From JALZKA01 sp963721645 (GTDB lineage Bacteria; Actinomycetota; Thermoleophilia; Solirubrobacterales; 70-9), in assembly GCA_963721645.1 (NCBI GenBank), contig CAVRJK010000002.1:62001-126000 (forward strand): a DNA stretch of 64,000 nt, read 5' to 3'. The position numbers were made by a program, and so were the translations under genes. The notes below the pieces were generated by a model, which was not told where the DNA came from, did no database searches, and saw nothing but the letters and a program-made list of their open reading frames with translations. Position 1 is the stretch's first letter; each line of letters begins with the position of its first letter. This document shows positions 1 through 9,319 of this stretch, in pieces.

Positions 1-1284
1 ATCCGCCTGGGTGCGCCCGCGCTCGACGACCTGCACGCCGCCCTGCGGCTCCTGGCGCGCCAGAACACGGTTATCCGCGACTTGAACGTGGATTCGGACG
101 AGATCATCGGCAAGCTTGCCGACCGTCGCGAGGACGTCTCCGCATTCATCACAAACGCAGGCGCGGCCGCGGAAGCCTCGGCCGAGCGCAGCGACGATCT
201 CTCCGCCAACTTCGACAAGCTCGACGACTTCCTGGCTGAGCTCGAGCCCACGATGGTCGAGCTCGGAAACGTCGCCCGGGAGTCAACGCCGCTCCTGAGC
301 GATCTCCGCGGTGCCGCGCCGCAGCTGAACGAGCTGGCCGTCAGCCTGCCCCCGTTCAACCGCGCCACCCAGAAGTCACTCGTGACCCTGGGCCGCGCCT
401 CGATCCCAGGCAAGCGCGCCCTCGACCGGGGCGTCCAGAACGGCACCTTCACAGCGTTGCGCGATTCCGCCGATCAGGCCCCGCGCACGACGGAGCTCCT
501 CAAGGACCTTCTGGCGGACCTCGACGATCCACGCCGATCCGTCGAAACCGACGTCCGCGCCGCAAAGACGTGCGAGGACAAGACGCTTTCGTGTTACTCG
601 ACCGGTCGCGAGGGGCCGGCCGGCTACACCGGCTTCGAAGGGCTCCTCAACTACGCCTACTACCAGGCCGGGGCCCTCAACAGCTACGACAGCGTCGGCC
701 ACCTCCTCCACTTCTCGCTCTACGACGTGTTTGCCGGCCCATGCGGCGACTTCAACGCCGCCCAGAGCTTCCCCGCGGAGGGCGGCGGTCGTACGACGAA
801 CCCCCTGGACGCCGAGCAATGTGTCGGCGGCCTCGGCCCCAACCAGCCCGGTATCACGCCCGGCCAGTCCGAGGCTGACCTGGGCATTGGGCCCTACGAC
901 CCGGCCGTCTGCCCCCAGGGCTCGACCGACACCTCGATCTGCGACCCCCTCGGCCCCCGCCGACGGACGACGGCGAGCACGGTTTCCGGCGGCGAGTCGA
1001 GCCGTGGCGCAGGCCCGGCAGCCGATGACGGCGCCGGCAGCGACGGAGGTGCGGACACTCCGGGCCTGCCCGACCTTCCGGAACTCCCCGGCGACCTGCC
1101 CACCGACCCCGGCGCAGCCTCCGGCGGACTGAACGACGTTCTCGACGACCTTCCCGGTCTGGGTAAGAGCGGCAAGAACGGCAAGAAGAACGGCAAGGGC
1201 AACAAGGGCGGCGGGGGTAACGGATCCGCCGGCGGATCCGGTCAGGCTGCAAATGACCTCCTCGACTTCCTCTTTACGCCATGA
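1..1284 (+). CDS. MCE family protein, C-terminal part (5' end outside window)
   Basis: The frame is open from base 1, so this is the last 427 residues of a larger protein. It lacks the membrane anchor and MCE domain, which would lie upstream. What remains is a helical stretch typical of Mce C-terminal regions, with heptad-like Leu/Glu/Asp segments over about residues 30-180. A segment with several Cys, Tyr and Gly follows, and the tail (about residues 345-427) is low-complexity and rich in Gly, Lys, Asn, Pro and Asp. The stop overlaps the start of the next MCE gene by 4 bases (ATGA), so translation is probably coupled. By family it should be one subunit of an envelope lipid importer whose YrbE/MlaE permeases lie to the left. 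Assignment rests on operon position and architecture. Confidence 0.8.
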   Translation: MRLGAPALDDLHAALRLLARQNTVIRDLNVDSDEIIGKLADRREDVSAFITNAGAAAEASAERSDDLSANFDKLDDFLAELEPTMVELGNVARESTPLLSDLRGAAPQLNELAVSLPPFNRATQKSLVTLGRASIPGKRALDRGVQNGTFTALRDSADQAPRTTELLKDLLADLDDPRRSVETDVRAAKTCEDKTLSCYSTGREGPAGYTGFEGLLNYAYYQAGALNSYDSVGHLLHFSLYDVFAGPCGDFNAAQSFPAEGGGRTTNPLDAEQCVGGLGPNQPGITPGQSEADLGIGPYDPAVCPQGSTDTSICDPLGPRRRTTASTVSGGESSRGAGPAADDGAGSDGGADTPGLPDLPELPGDLPTDPGAASGGLNDVLDDLPGLGKSGKNGKKNGKGNKGGGGNGSAGGSGQAANDLLDFLFTP

Positions 1285-2981
1285 GGGGCCGTAGCGCAGG
1301 AGCCACTCTTGCGGCCTCGCCGACGATGGTCGGCGCGGTCACGACCCTGATCCTGATCGTGGCCGTCTTCCTCGCCTACAACGCCAACAACGGCCTGCCG
1401 TTCGTGCCCGTCTACTCGGTGTCGGTGGATGTGCCGAACGCGTCTCGCCTGGGCACGAACAACGAGGTGAGGATCGGCGGCACCCGCGTCGGCGTGGTCG
1501 AGTCGATCCAGCCCATCGATCTCTCGGAGGATTCCGCGACGGCCTCGACCGAGAGCGATGCGACGGCGGGCGACGTGCCGGAACTCGGTGCGAGGTTGAA
1601 TCTCAAGCTCGACAAGGCTGCTGAGCCCCTCCCGGTGGACTCCGTGTTCCGCGTCCGTTACCGCTCGACCTTCGGCCTCAAGTATCTCGAGATCGTTCGC
1701 GGCACCGGCAAGGACGCCGACGAGGGTCACGTCTTCGACGGCACGAACGACAACGGCGAGTGCTCGATCCCGACCGACCCGGCGGCCTTCACCGCGGCTT
1801 TGACCGAGCAGGCCCAGGACGGGTGCTTCCAGGAGCAGACCGAGTTCGACGCGATCAACAACACCTTCGACAACAAGACGCGCATCGCCGCGCGCGAGAA
1901 CCTCGTCGGCTTCGGCGGCGCCTTTGCGGGCCGCGGCGCCTCGCTGAACGATGCCATCGAGGGCCTGCGACCCCTCGTCGAGAACCTGGGGCCGGTCTCG
2001 CGCGTCCTGTCCGATCCCTCGACCCAGCTCGAGCGGTTCATCGCCTCGCTCGCCCGCACGGCGGAGATCGTCGCGCCCGTCTCCGATCAGCAGGCGCAGT
2101 TCTTCACCAACGCCTCGATCGCGTTCGGCGCCATCGCACGCGACCCCGAGGCCCTCAAGGAGACGATCTCCGAGGGTCCCGAGACGCTTGACGTTGCGAT
2201 CGAGACGCTGCCCAGGCAGCGCCCCTTCCTGGCCGAATTCGCCGAGCTCTCACGCCGTCTGCGCCCCGGCGTGCAGGACCTGAGGGTGGCGTTGCCGGTC
2301 CTCAACCGCGCGATCGACGTCGGCACGCCGGTCCTCGCCCGCACGCCGCAGATGAACCGCGACCTGCGCGAGGTCCTGGTCGAGCTCGACAAGCTCGTCA
2401 AGCAGGATTCGACCGCCACGACGCTTCAGCGCCTGCGCGACACGTTCGACTCCGCGCGCCGCTTCTCCGAGTGGTTCGTACCCGCCCAGACCGTCTGTAA
2501 CTACTGGAACTACTGGTTCACCTTCCTGCCCGAGGCGCTTTCGGACGAGGACCAGGTCGGCTTCAACTTCCGCCAGGCGCTGACCAACTCGCCTCCCGGC
2601 CCGAACAAGGTCAACATCGGGCCGGTCACCCTCAACGTGCCCGGCGAGACGCACGGCCCGGTGGCCGGATACTCGGGCATCCAGGCGACCGGCAAGCACG
2701 GTCCGCTGCCGAATCCGCTCCAGGACAACCTCTTCGACCCCGAGGTGCAGCCCATCGTCCACGGCAACCCCTACGGCCCGACGGGCCAGGACGGATCGGA
2801 CTGCCAGGGCGGACAGTCGGGCTACCTCCTGGGTGACCTGAGGATCCCCGGCCAGCCCAGATCCAATCCCTCGGTCGCCGTTGCAGACATCCCCGGCGAT
2901 CGCGGGCCGACGACCCTCTACTACGACGAGACGGGCTCGCGGACGTTCCGTGACACCCGGGTCCCCTCGAGGCAACCATGA
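1281..2981 (+). CDS. MCE family protein (lipid transporter subunit)
   Basis: A 566-residue protein with one N-terminal membrane anchor (about residues 17-36) followed by an MCE domain (about 40-160) that carries the family motif VRIGGTRVGVVESI. A long helical region follows (about 200-400), then a Pro/Gly-rich C-terminal part. Mce proteins are anchored outside the cytoplasmic membrane and form a hexameric conduit for hydrophobic substrates with YrbE permeases and an Mkl-type ATPase. The start overlaps the previous stop (ATGA), and its own end overlaps the next gene the same way. Substrate cannot be read from sequence; sterols, fatty acids and phospholipids are known for relatives. Confidence 0.9.
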   Translation: MRGRSAGATLAASPTMVGAVTTLILIVAVFLAYNANNGLPFVPVYSVSVDVPNASRLGTNNEVRIGGTRVGVVESIQPIDLSEDSATASTESDATAGDVPELGARLNLKLDKAAEPLPVDSVFRVRYRSTFGLKYLEIVRGTGKDADEGHVFDGTNDNGECSIPTDPAAFTAALTEQAQDGCFQEQTEFDAINNTFDNKTRIAARENLVGFGGAFAGRGASLNDAIEGLRPLVENLGPVSRVLSDPSTQLERFIASLARTAEIVAPVSDQQAQFFTNASIAFGAIARDPEALKETISEGPETLDVAIETLPRQRPFLAEFAELSRRLRPGVQDLRVALPVLNRAIDVGTPVLARTPQMNRDLREVLVELDKLVKQDSTATTLQRLRDTFDSARRFSEWFVPAQTVCNYWNYWFTFLPEALSDEDQVGFNFRQALTNSPPGPNKVNIGPVTLNVPGETHGPVAGYSGIQATGKHGPLPNPLQDNLFDPEVQPIVHGNPYGPTGQDGSDCQGGQSGYLLGDLRIPGQPRSNPSVAVADIPGDRGPTTLYYDETGSRTFRDTRVPSRQP

Positions 2982-4681
2982 GGACCGGGGCGCGCAGAGA
3001 ACGACTCCCGAACTGGGCGATCGGCCTGATCCTGGTCGTCCTCTTGGCGATCGCGTCGATCTACGCGTTCACGAAGAGCGTCCCCTGGGAGAACAAGCAC
3101 ACGGTCCAAGCCGTGTTCCCGGACGCCGGAAACGTCCGACCCGCTTCGCCCGTGAGGATCGCGGGTGTGAACGTGGGCAAGATCACCGCGGTCGAGCACC
3201 TCGACTCCGAAGACGTCGATGAGGTCACGGCACAGCTCGGCACAGAAGACGCGACGCCTGCCGGTACGCCGGCGACCGCGAGCGTGGTGACGATGGAGCT
3301 CGAGGAGTCGGCGCTGCCGATCCACACGGACGCGACGATGAAGCTGCGCCCCAGGCTCTTTTTGGAGGGCAACCTCTTCCTCGACCTGAAGCCGGGCACG
3401 CCGAGCGCCCCGGAGGCAGAGGACGGGTTCGTCTTCCCGGCCGGCCAGACTTCCATCGCCGTCCAGATCGACCAGGTCTTCACGACCCTCCAGGGCGACG
3501 TCCGCTCCAACCTGCAGACGCTCCTCGACGAGCTCGGCACAGCCTTCAGGACCGGCGGCGCGGAGGGCTTCAGGGAGATCTACAAGACCTCGCCCGGCGC
3601 CTTCCGGTACACGTCCGAGGTCAACGAGGCCTTCCTCGGCACTGAGGAAGGCGACCTCTCCAGGCTGATCGTGAACCTCGGATCGACGGTCGAGGCCCTC
3701 AATCAGGGTGAGGACCTCCAGAACCTCGTCACCAACCTGAACACGGTGCTCGGCTCATTTGCCGCCGAGAGCGAGAGTCTCGAGCGCGCGATTGCAATCC
3801 TGCCCGACGTGATCGAGGAGGGCCGCCCGGCCCTGGCGAGCCTCAACTCGTCGCTGCCCGCTCTGCGGGCGTTCTCGCGCGAGGCGCTGCCCGGCGTGCG
3901 CTCCACCCCCGCGACTCTCGACGCTGCAACTCCGCTGCTGGCTCAGGTACGCGGCCTGGTATCCGAGGAGGAGCTGCGCGGTCTCACCGCGGACCTCCGC
4001 CCGACGATCCCGCGCCTGGCGACGCTCACCAACGAGACGATCCCGTTCCTGGATGAGTCCCGCAAGCTCGCGAGCTGCTTCAACGAGGTCATCAACCCCT
4101 GGTCGCGCCAGACGGTCAACGATCCTGCGACGCCGGCCTCGGGCCGGGTCTTCGAGGAGCTCGGGTACGGCCTGACCGGGATCGCCTCCGAGAGTCGTTC
4201 CGGGGACGCCAACGGTCCCTACATTCGAGTCCTGGCGGCCGGCGGAAACAACACCGTCGTGTTCCCGGATTCCATTCAGGAAGGCGGATCGACGGTCGAC
4301 GGGGTCGGCATCACCCCACTGCCACTCCTCGGCGGCATTCCCGCGATCGACTCGAGCCTGAAGACCCCGTTCCGCCCGGACGTGCGCTGCGAGACGCAGG
4401 AGCCGCCGGATCTCAGTGCCGGCGCTCCGTCCCCAGCGCCCAGGACGGCTCCCGCTTCGAACCCCGTCACTCCGCAGGCGCCGACGCCTGAGTTGCTCGA
4501 TACGGTCCGCGACGCCAACTCGAGCTTCGAGGACGCTCTTGGACTCGCAGCGAAGGGCAAGGCGAAGAAGGGCCTGAAGATCAAGGACGACGCACTGGAC
4601 AGCGTGAACGTCGCGCTCGCCGAGGCGCTCGGACTGGAGTACCTCCTGCCGCTCATGGATCAGGAGCCGGTAGCACCATGA
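2978..4681 (+). CDS. MCE family protein (lipid transporter subunit)
   Basis: A 567-residue protein with an N-terminal signal anchor (about residues 13-31), an MCE domain with the motif VRIAGVNVGKITAVEH near residues 53-68, and a long helical region to about residue 370. The last 110 residues are Pro/Ala/Ser-rich and end in a Lys-rich segment. It is translationally coupled to both neighbours through ATGA overlaps. No lipobox Cys follows the anchor, so it is not the lipoprotein-type (LprN/MceE) subunit. The role is inferred from the family: a structural subunit of the lipid-conducting tunnel. Confidence 0.9.
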   Translation: MRTGARRERLPNWAIGLILVVLLAIASIYAFTKSVPWENKHTVQAVFPDAGNVRPASPVRIAGVNVGKITAVEHLDSEDVDEVTAQLGTEDATPAGTPATASVVTMELEESALPIHTDATMKLRPRLFLEGNLFLDLKPGTPSAPEAEDGFVFPAGQTSIAVQIDQVFTTLQGDVRSNLQTLLDELGTAFRTGGAEGFREIYKTSPGAFRYTSEVNEAFLGTEEGDLSRLIVNLGSTVEALNQGEDLQNLVTNLNTVLGSFAAESESLERAIAILPDVIEEGRPALASLNSSLPALRAFSREALPGVRSTPATLDAATPLLAQVRGLVSEEELRGLTADLRPTIPRLATLTNETIPFLDESRKLASCFNEVINPWSRQTVNDPATPASGRVFEELGYGLTGIASESRSGDANGPYIRVLAAGGNNTVVFPDSIQEGGSTVDGVGITPLPLLGGIPAIDSSLKTPFRPDVRCETQEPPDLSAGAPSPAPRTAPASNPVTPQAPTPELLDTVRDANSSFEDALGLAAKGKAKKGLKIKDDALDSVNVALAEALGLEYLLPLMDQEPVAP

Positions 4682-6018
4682 TGCTCGCGATCCGCAAGAA
4701 CCTCCGCAACTTCATCGCGGTCCTGGCCCTGATCATCCTGGCCAGCGGGATCAGCTACTACATCCTGCAGGAGCAGCGCCTCCGCATCCCGGTGCTCGAG
4801 GAGAAGCCCTTCCAGTTCCAGGCTGAGTTCGACAACGCCCAGGGTGTTGTCGCCGGCCAGGGCCAGACGCTGCGCGTCGCCGGCGTCAGGGTCGGCGACG
4901 TCTCCGGGATCGAGCTCGTGGACGGCCGCGCCGTCGTGACCTTCGATGTCGATCGCAATTACCTGCCGATCTACGAAGACGCGACGATCCTGATGCGCCC
5001 GCTGACGGGACTTCGCGACATGTTCTTCTCTCTTGACCCGGGCACCGAGAACCGGGCGCTCCCGGACAGCGGTGAGATCGAGGAGGGCGACACGGTGCCG
5101 CTTGCCAACACGGCGCCGGATGTCCCTCTCGACCTGGTGCTGGAGGCTCTCGACAACGACAATCAGGCCTACCTGCGAGCCATCCTGGTCGGCGCCGGAC
5201 AGGGCCTGGAGGGCCGCGGGAAGGACCTCGGACGGGTTCTGGGCAGCCTCGGTCCGATCAACCGGGACCTCGAAAAGCTCAATACCGCGGTTGCCGAGCG
5301 CGACGAGAACCTCAGCCGCCTGGTCCACAACCTCTCGATCCTCACCAAGTCGGTCGGCTCTCAGGACGAGGACATCATGCGTCTCGTCACGGCGTCGAAT
5401 GACACCCTCGGAGCGATCGCCTCCGAGGACCCGGACGTGCAGAATGCTGTCAGCCTCCTGCCTGGGGCCCTCTCCGAGACCCGCGACGCGCTGTCCGCCG
5501 CCAAGGACTTCGGCGACGAACTCGGGCCCGCCTTCAACTCACTCCGGCCGTTCGCCCGCAACCTGCCCGAGCTGAACTCCTCGACGACCGAGCTTGCCGA
5601 GACAGTGACACCTGTCATCCGTGATGAGATCCGGCCCTTCGTGCGCTCTGCGCGCGAGCCGATCCCGGATATCAAGGCCGCCGCGCAGCGCCTTGCAAAG
5701 ACCGCGCCCAACCTTGACTCGGTCACGACCCGGATCAACAATCTGGGCAACATGGCCGCGTACAACCCGCGCGGCCAGGAAGATGCGGGCACACCGGGAC
5801 GCGACGAGGGCTACCTCTACTGGGCTGCGTGGCTCGGGCACAACGGCGTCAGCCCCTTCACCGCTCAGGACGGGAACGGCTTCTACCGCCGGATCTATTA
5901 CACGGCGAGCTGTCAGAACCTCACGAATATCCTCACGGGAACGCCTTCCGGCCCGGTCATCACCGGCCTTGTCACCGGCCTTCCCGCCCTGTTCACTCCC
6001 GGAGCGCCCTGCGGCTGA
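4678..6018 (+). CDS. MCE family protein (lipid transporter subunit)
   Basis: A 446-residue protein starting at the first of two tandem ATG codons, which overlaps the previous stop. It has an N-terminal membrane segment (about residues 12-30), an MCE domain with LRVAGVRVGDVSGIEL (about 64-80) and a helical region with Leu/Asn/Asp repeats to about residue 360. The C-terminus holds a conserved-looking Trp/Tyr-rich stretch (YLYWAAWLGHNG). It is the shortest subunit seen here. Membership in one multi-subunit transporter follows from the unbroken chain of overlapping genes. Confidence 0.9.
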   Translation: MMLAIRKNLRNFIAVLALIILASGISYYILQEQRLRIPVLEEKPFQFQAEFDNAQGVVAGQGQTLRVAGVRVGDVSGIELVDGRAVVTFDVDRNYLPIYEDATILMRPLTGLRDMFFSLDPGTENRALPDSGEIEEGDTVPLANTAPDVPLDLVLEALDNDNQAYLRAILVGAGQGLEGRGKDLGRVLGSLGPINRDLEKLNTAVAERDENLSRLVHNLSILTKSVGSQDEDIMRLVTASNDTLGAIASEDPDVQNAVSLLPGALSETRDALSAAKDFGDELGPAFNSLRPFARNLPELNSSTTELAETVTPVIRDEIRPFVRSAREPIPDIKAAAQRLAKTAPNLDSVTTRINNLGNMAAYNPRGQEDAGTPGRDEGYLYWAAWLGHNGVSPFTAQDGNGFYRRIYYTASCQNLTNILTGTPSGPVITGLVTGLPALFTPGAPCG

Positions 6019-7628
6019 TGCAAAAGCAAGCTCCCTCAGTCGGCCGCATCCTCATCGCCGCAGGCTTTGCGATCTCCTGCTTCCTCCTGATCATGTTCCT
6101 GTGGATCGCGTTCGGTGGGCCGGTGCCGCTGAAGGCCAAGAGCTACCAGATCAGCGCCTACTTCCCCGAGGCGACACAGCTGGCGGCCGAGTCCGACGTC
6201 CGGATCGGCGGCGTGTCGGTCGGCAAGGTCAAGGAGGTCAGCCTGGCCCCGCCAGACAAGAGGATCGACGGGTATGACACGACGGAGGCCCTGCTCGAGA
6301 TCCGGCCTGAGTTTGCGCCCATCTCCGACGACGCCAAGGCGATCCTGCGCCAGAAGACGCTCCTGGGCGAGACTTATGTCGAGCTCACGTCCGGGACGGA
6401 GCCCGGATCGACCGAAGGCGTCTCGCTGGGTGCTGCCGCTGGAGTCTCAGATTCAGAGGCCGACGAGGCGGAGTCGATCGAGGAGGACGGGGAGCTCGAG
6501 GTCGCCGCGACGCGAAACGCCACTCAGATCGACGAGATCTTCAACGCACTCGACCCCGAGACGCGCATCGCGTTCCAGGAGTGGCAGCAGTCGGCGGCAG
6601 TGGCCGTCCAGAATCGCTCGCTGGACCTCAACGACTCGTTCGGGAACATCGGCCCGTTCATCACGGACGCGTCGGCGACGCTCGAGATCCTCAGGGGCCA
6701 GAAGGAATCGGTCAAGGGTCTCGTGCGGGACACGGGCGTGGTCTTCGACGCTCTGTCGGAGCGCGACCAGGAGCTTGCCGGTGCGATCACGGGCTCGGAG
6801 GCAACCTTCGGCGGCCTGGCCGATGCCGACGACGCGCTTGCCGAGAGCTTCACGATCCTTCCCACCTTCCAGCGCGAGTCGCGCGCGACGCTTCTGCGTC
6901 TGGACGAGTTCCAGCGCGAAACGCGCCCGCTCGTGCAAAAGCTCCTGCCGGTCGCGAACGACATCAGCCCGACCCTCGACAGCGTGCGCCGACTCTCGCC
7001 CAACCTCGAGAGTCTCTTCCAGAACCTCGATCCGCTCATCGATGCGTCCAAGGACGGTCTGCCGGCACTCGAGCGCTTCCTCGGCCCCGAGGGCCTGCGA
7101 CCGGTGCTGGACACGCTGGATCCGTTCCTGTCGAACTTGAACCCGGTTCTCCGCTACCTCGCGGCCTACCGCAAGACAGCCGCCGACTTCCTGGTCGGTC
7201 CCGGCGCCGCTCTGGCCGGCGTGCTCGAACCCCAGCCCGGTCAACCCGCCCCGCGCCACTACCTGAAGCAGCTCGCCTACACGAGCGCCGAAGCCCTGTC
7301 GGTTTACCCCGAGCGCCTTGCCCAGAATCGCGGCAACGCCTACCCGCCGCCCCAGTACCTGGTGCTGCCCGACAATGGCCCGCGCGGGATCTTCCCCAAC
7401 TTCGACTGCAAGAACCTCGACTACACGCCGATCAGCCAAGACCCCGATCAAGACGTGAAGTACCGGTTCACCAACGAGGACGGCTCGGACGGCGGGGTCA
7501 CGGTCGAGAGCGGCGGCCCCGACACAGGCCCGGCTCCCTCGGAGACCTTCGCGGGTTGCTTCACGGCACCAAACAAGCCGGCGATCTTCGGCGGTGGCCA
7601 AGCACCCGAGCTCTTCTCCGACCCCTAG
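6018..7628 (+). CDS. MCE family protein (last MCE subunit of the operon)
   Basis: The start is placed at the ATG at 6018, which overlaps the previous stop as TGATG. Longer starts in this frame lack the hydrophobic N-terminus and would lie inside the upstream gene. The 536-residue product has a strong membrane segment (about residues 11-33), an MCE domain with VRIGGVSVGKVKEVSL (about 61-76), an acidic insert (about 140-165), a long helical part and a Pro-rich C-terminus. It ends the run; the next gene is unrelated. With the partial gene at the left edge this makes five MCE subunits in the window. A sixth, if present, should lie further left with the permeases. Confidence 0.9.
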   Translation: MQKQAPSVGRILIAAGFAISCFLLIMFLWIAFGGPVPLKAKSYQISAYFPEATQLAAESDVRIGGVSVGKVKEVSLAPPDKRIDGYDTTEALLEIRPEFAPISDDAKAILRQKTLLGETYVELTSGTEPGSTEGVSLGAAAGVSDSEADEAESIEEDGELEVAATRNATQIDEIFNALDPETRIAFQEWQQSAAVAVQNRSLDLNDSFGNIGPFITDASATLEILRGQKESVKGLVRDTGVVFDALSERDQELAGAITGSEATFGGLADADDALAESFTILPTFQRESRATLLRLDEFQRETRPLVQKLLPVANDISPTLDSVRRLSPNLESLFQNLDPLIDASKDGLPALERFLGPEGLRPVLDTLDPFLSNLNPVLRYLAAYRKTAADFLVGPGAALAGVLEPQPGQPAPRHYLKQLAYTSAEALSVYPERLAQNRGNAYPPPQYLVLPDNGPRGIFPNFDCKNLDYTPISQDPDQDVKYRFTNEDGSDGGVTVESGGPDTGPAPSETFAGCFTAPNKPAIFGGGQAPELFSDP

Positions 7629-7658
7629 GCCGCCCAGCACTCCTGGCAAACTGGCCGG

Positions 7659-8339
7659 ATGGCGAACGCGGAGGAGTGGGCAGGTGTCGCGCAGGAGGTC
7701 GGCAAGAAGCTGGGGGTCCGCTACGAACCCGTGGGCGGCCTCAACCCAAGGGGCGGCCCCGCGGCGCTTTGTCCCGGCGGTGCCAACCGCCTGACCGGGC
7801 AGCTCGCGCCCGAGTACTGGGGCTCGTCCTGCGATGCGCTTGAGCACGAGGTGGGTGGGTTGTTCAAAAAGACCGTGGTTCCGCGGGCGATAGTTGCCAA
7901 GGCGCATCTGCCCGACGTCGCGGAGGCGACGCCTCCGTTCAACGTCGAGTCCCTGGACGGCGCCGAAGACGTGATCGAAAGCAGGGTGAGTCGCCACCGC
8001 GTCCAGTTCGAGTCGATCGACTTCAACAAGCGCTTCATCACGACGGTCCCGAGCGACTACGACCCGACTGCTCTTCGCGAGACGATCGGCCCCGGCTTTT
8101 TGGACTGGGCCGCCGGGATCGACGCCGACGTGGATTTCGGTATCTCGGAGCGCCAGCTCTATTTCCTGTGGCGGCTACGCGAGTTGACTGCCGAGGAGTA
8201 TTCGGAGGCGCTCAAGAACGCCGGTGAGCTCTTCCGGCGCATCCGCACTGAGGTCGAGGAGCACGGCACGCACACTTACGCCGCAGGGCCCTGGCACGCC
8301 GGGCTCGAGCCGTTCCCTCAGACGGCCGGGGGTACGTAG
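7659..8339 (+). CDS. Hypothetical protein, soluble, 226 residues
   Basis: I do not recognise a family. The protein has no signal peptide or membrane segment. It has a Cys-containing N-terminal third, a segment with Phe, Asn and Arg (IDFNKRFITTVPSDYD, about residues 125-140), a Trp-rich centre, and a helical region with Arg/Glu before a His-containing end. It may be a small stand-alone globular protein. It starts 30 bases after the MCE operon and could share its transcript. Its 3' end overlaps the convergent Nudix gene by 22 bases. Confidence 0.65.
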   Translation: MANAEEWAGVAQEVGKKLGVRYEPVGGLNPRGGPAALCPGGANRLTGQLAPEYWGSSCDALEHEVGGLFKKTVVPRAIVAKAHLPDVAEATPPFNVESLDGAEDVIESRVSRHRVQFESIDFNKRFITTVPSDYDPTALRETIGPGFLDWAAGIDADVDFGISERQLYFLWRLRELTAEEYSEALKNAGELFRRIRTEVEEHGTHTYAAGPWHAGLEPFPQTAGGT

Positions 8340-9028
8340 CCCTCGTCGCCGGGCATCAGCATGCGCCACCCGGCGTCCGAGTCGTCGGGGACGACGTTCG
8401 GCATGATCGGCTCCACCACCGTGGCGCGAGCCGCCTCCATCGCCTCGTCGGCCGTCGCATAGGAAACGAGGGACTCGAGCTGCTTGATGGTCGGAAAGAC
8501 GAGCTCGATTTCGCCCGCTTCACCGCGCTCGAGCGCCTCCTGTGGGTTCATCCAAGCGGCGTCTACGACCTCCGAGCCGTCAGCGGTTGGCGGGGAGTGG
8601 GCCGGGGCGAGCGCCAGGTAAAAACGGGTGTCGAAGCGGATCGGCACCGGCTCCGGCGTGATCCAGCGCGACCAGAGGATTAGCTCGGACGAGAGCTCGA
8701 GCTGGATGGAGGCCTCCTCGGCGAGCTCGCGGATCGCGGCCGCGCGATGCGCAAGCTCGTCCGCATCGACGTCGGTCTCTCCGCCCGCGACGCCGATGAT
8801 CAACTCGTCGGCCTCGACCCGACCGCCGGGAAAGACCCAGACGCCGGGCATGAAGCGGGCGTTGTCGTTGCGTTTGACGAGGAGCACCTCGAGCTTTCGG
8901 TCAGCGTGCTTGCCCCCGCGCCTCAGGAGCAGGATGGTGGCTGCCGGCCGCGCGTCGGCGGGCTCGAACCCCTCCTCGAACGGATTGCGGGCCCCGGCGG
9001 CGTCCTTGGGTAGTTCGGCGTCGGCCAT
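8318..9028 (-). CDS. Nudix hydrolase, NUDT19-like
   Basis: A 236-residue protein with a Nudix fold. The sequence GVWVFPGGRVEADE starts the domain near residue 64, and the metal-binding helix RAAAIRELAEEASIQ follows near residues 92-106, supplying the REXXEE core. The Nudix box is split by an insert between the Gly-Gly turn and the helix, an arrangement seen in the NUDT19/RP2p group, whose best-known members hydrolyse coenzyme A and acyl-CoA. That substrate is inference here, though it suits the acyl-CoA theme of the region. It is divergent from the rubredoxin gene. Confidence 0.8.
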   Translation of the reverse strand: MADAELPKDAAGARNPFEEGFEPADARPAATILLLRRGGKHADRKLEVLLVKRNDNARFMPGVWVFPGGRVEADELIIGVAGGETDVDADELAHRAAAIRELAEEASIQLELSSELILWSRWITPEPVPIRFDTRFYLALAPAHSPPTADGSEVVDAAWMNPQEALERGEAGEIELVFPTIKQLESLVSYATADEAMEAARATVVEPIMPNVVPDDSDAGWRMLMPGDEGYVPPAV

Positions 9029-9133
9029 GGGAAGGACATCCTGCCGTATGGACCGGCGAACATCCCGTCGGTGGGCCGCACGAGGGTGAATCGGGGAGGT
9101 TTTTGGGTTCAGGGCCGCTACCCTCCCGGCGCG

Positions 9134-9316
9134 ATGGGCACGACCGAGACCAAGAAGCTCTGGATCTGCACCTCGTGCGGGTTCGTGTATGACCCGGACG
9201 AAGGCGATCCCGATGGCGGCATTCCGCCGGGGACGGCATTCGCCGACATACCCGACAACTGGTTCTGCCCCGTCTGCGGCGCCCGCAAGGGCGACTTCGA
9301 GCCCTACGAGGAATAA
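9134..9316 (+). CDS. Rubredoxin
   Basis: A 60-residue electron carrier with the two metal knuckles CTSCG (residues 12-16) and CPVCGA (residues 45-50), which supply four Cys ligands for one iron. The core residues typical of rubredoxins are present (GFVYDPDEGDP, IPDNWFCPVCG). The ATG at 9134 is chosen because upstream in-frame starts add only a non-conserved Gly/Arg-rich stretch. Rubredoxins pass electrons to oxygenases or detoxifying enzymes; no obvious partner adjoins it. It is monocistronic as far as can be seen, and converges on the DUF4349 gene. Confidence 0.92.
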   Translation: MGTTETKKLWICTSCGFVYDPDEGDPDGGIPPGTAFADIPDNWFCPVCGARKGDFEPYEE

Positions 9317-9319
9317 CCG

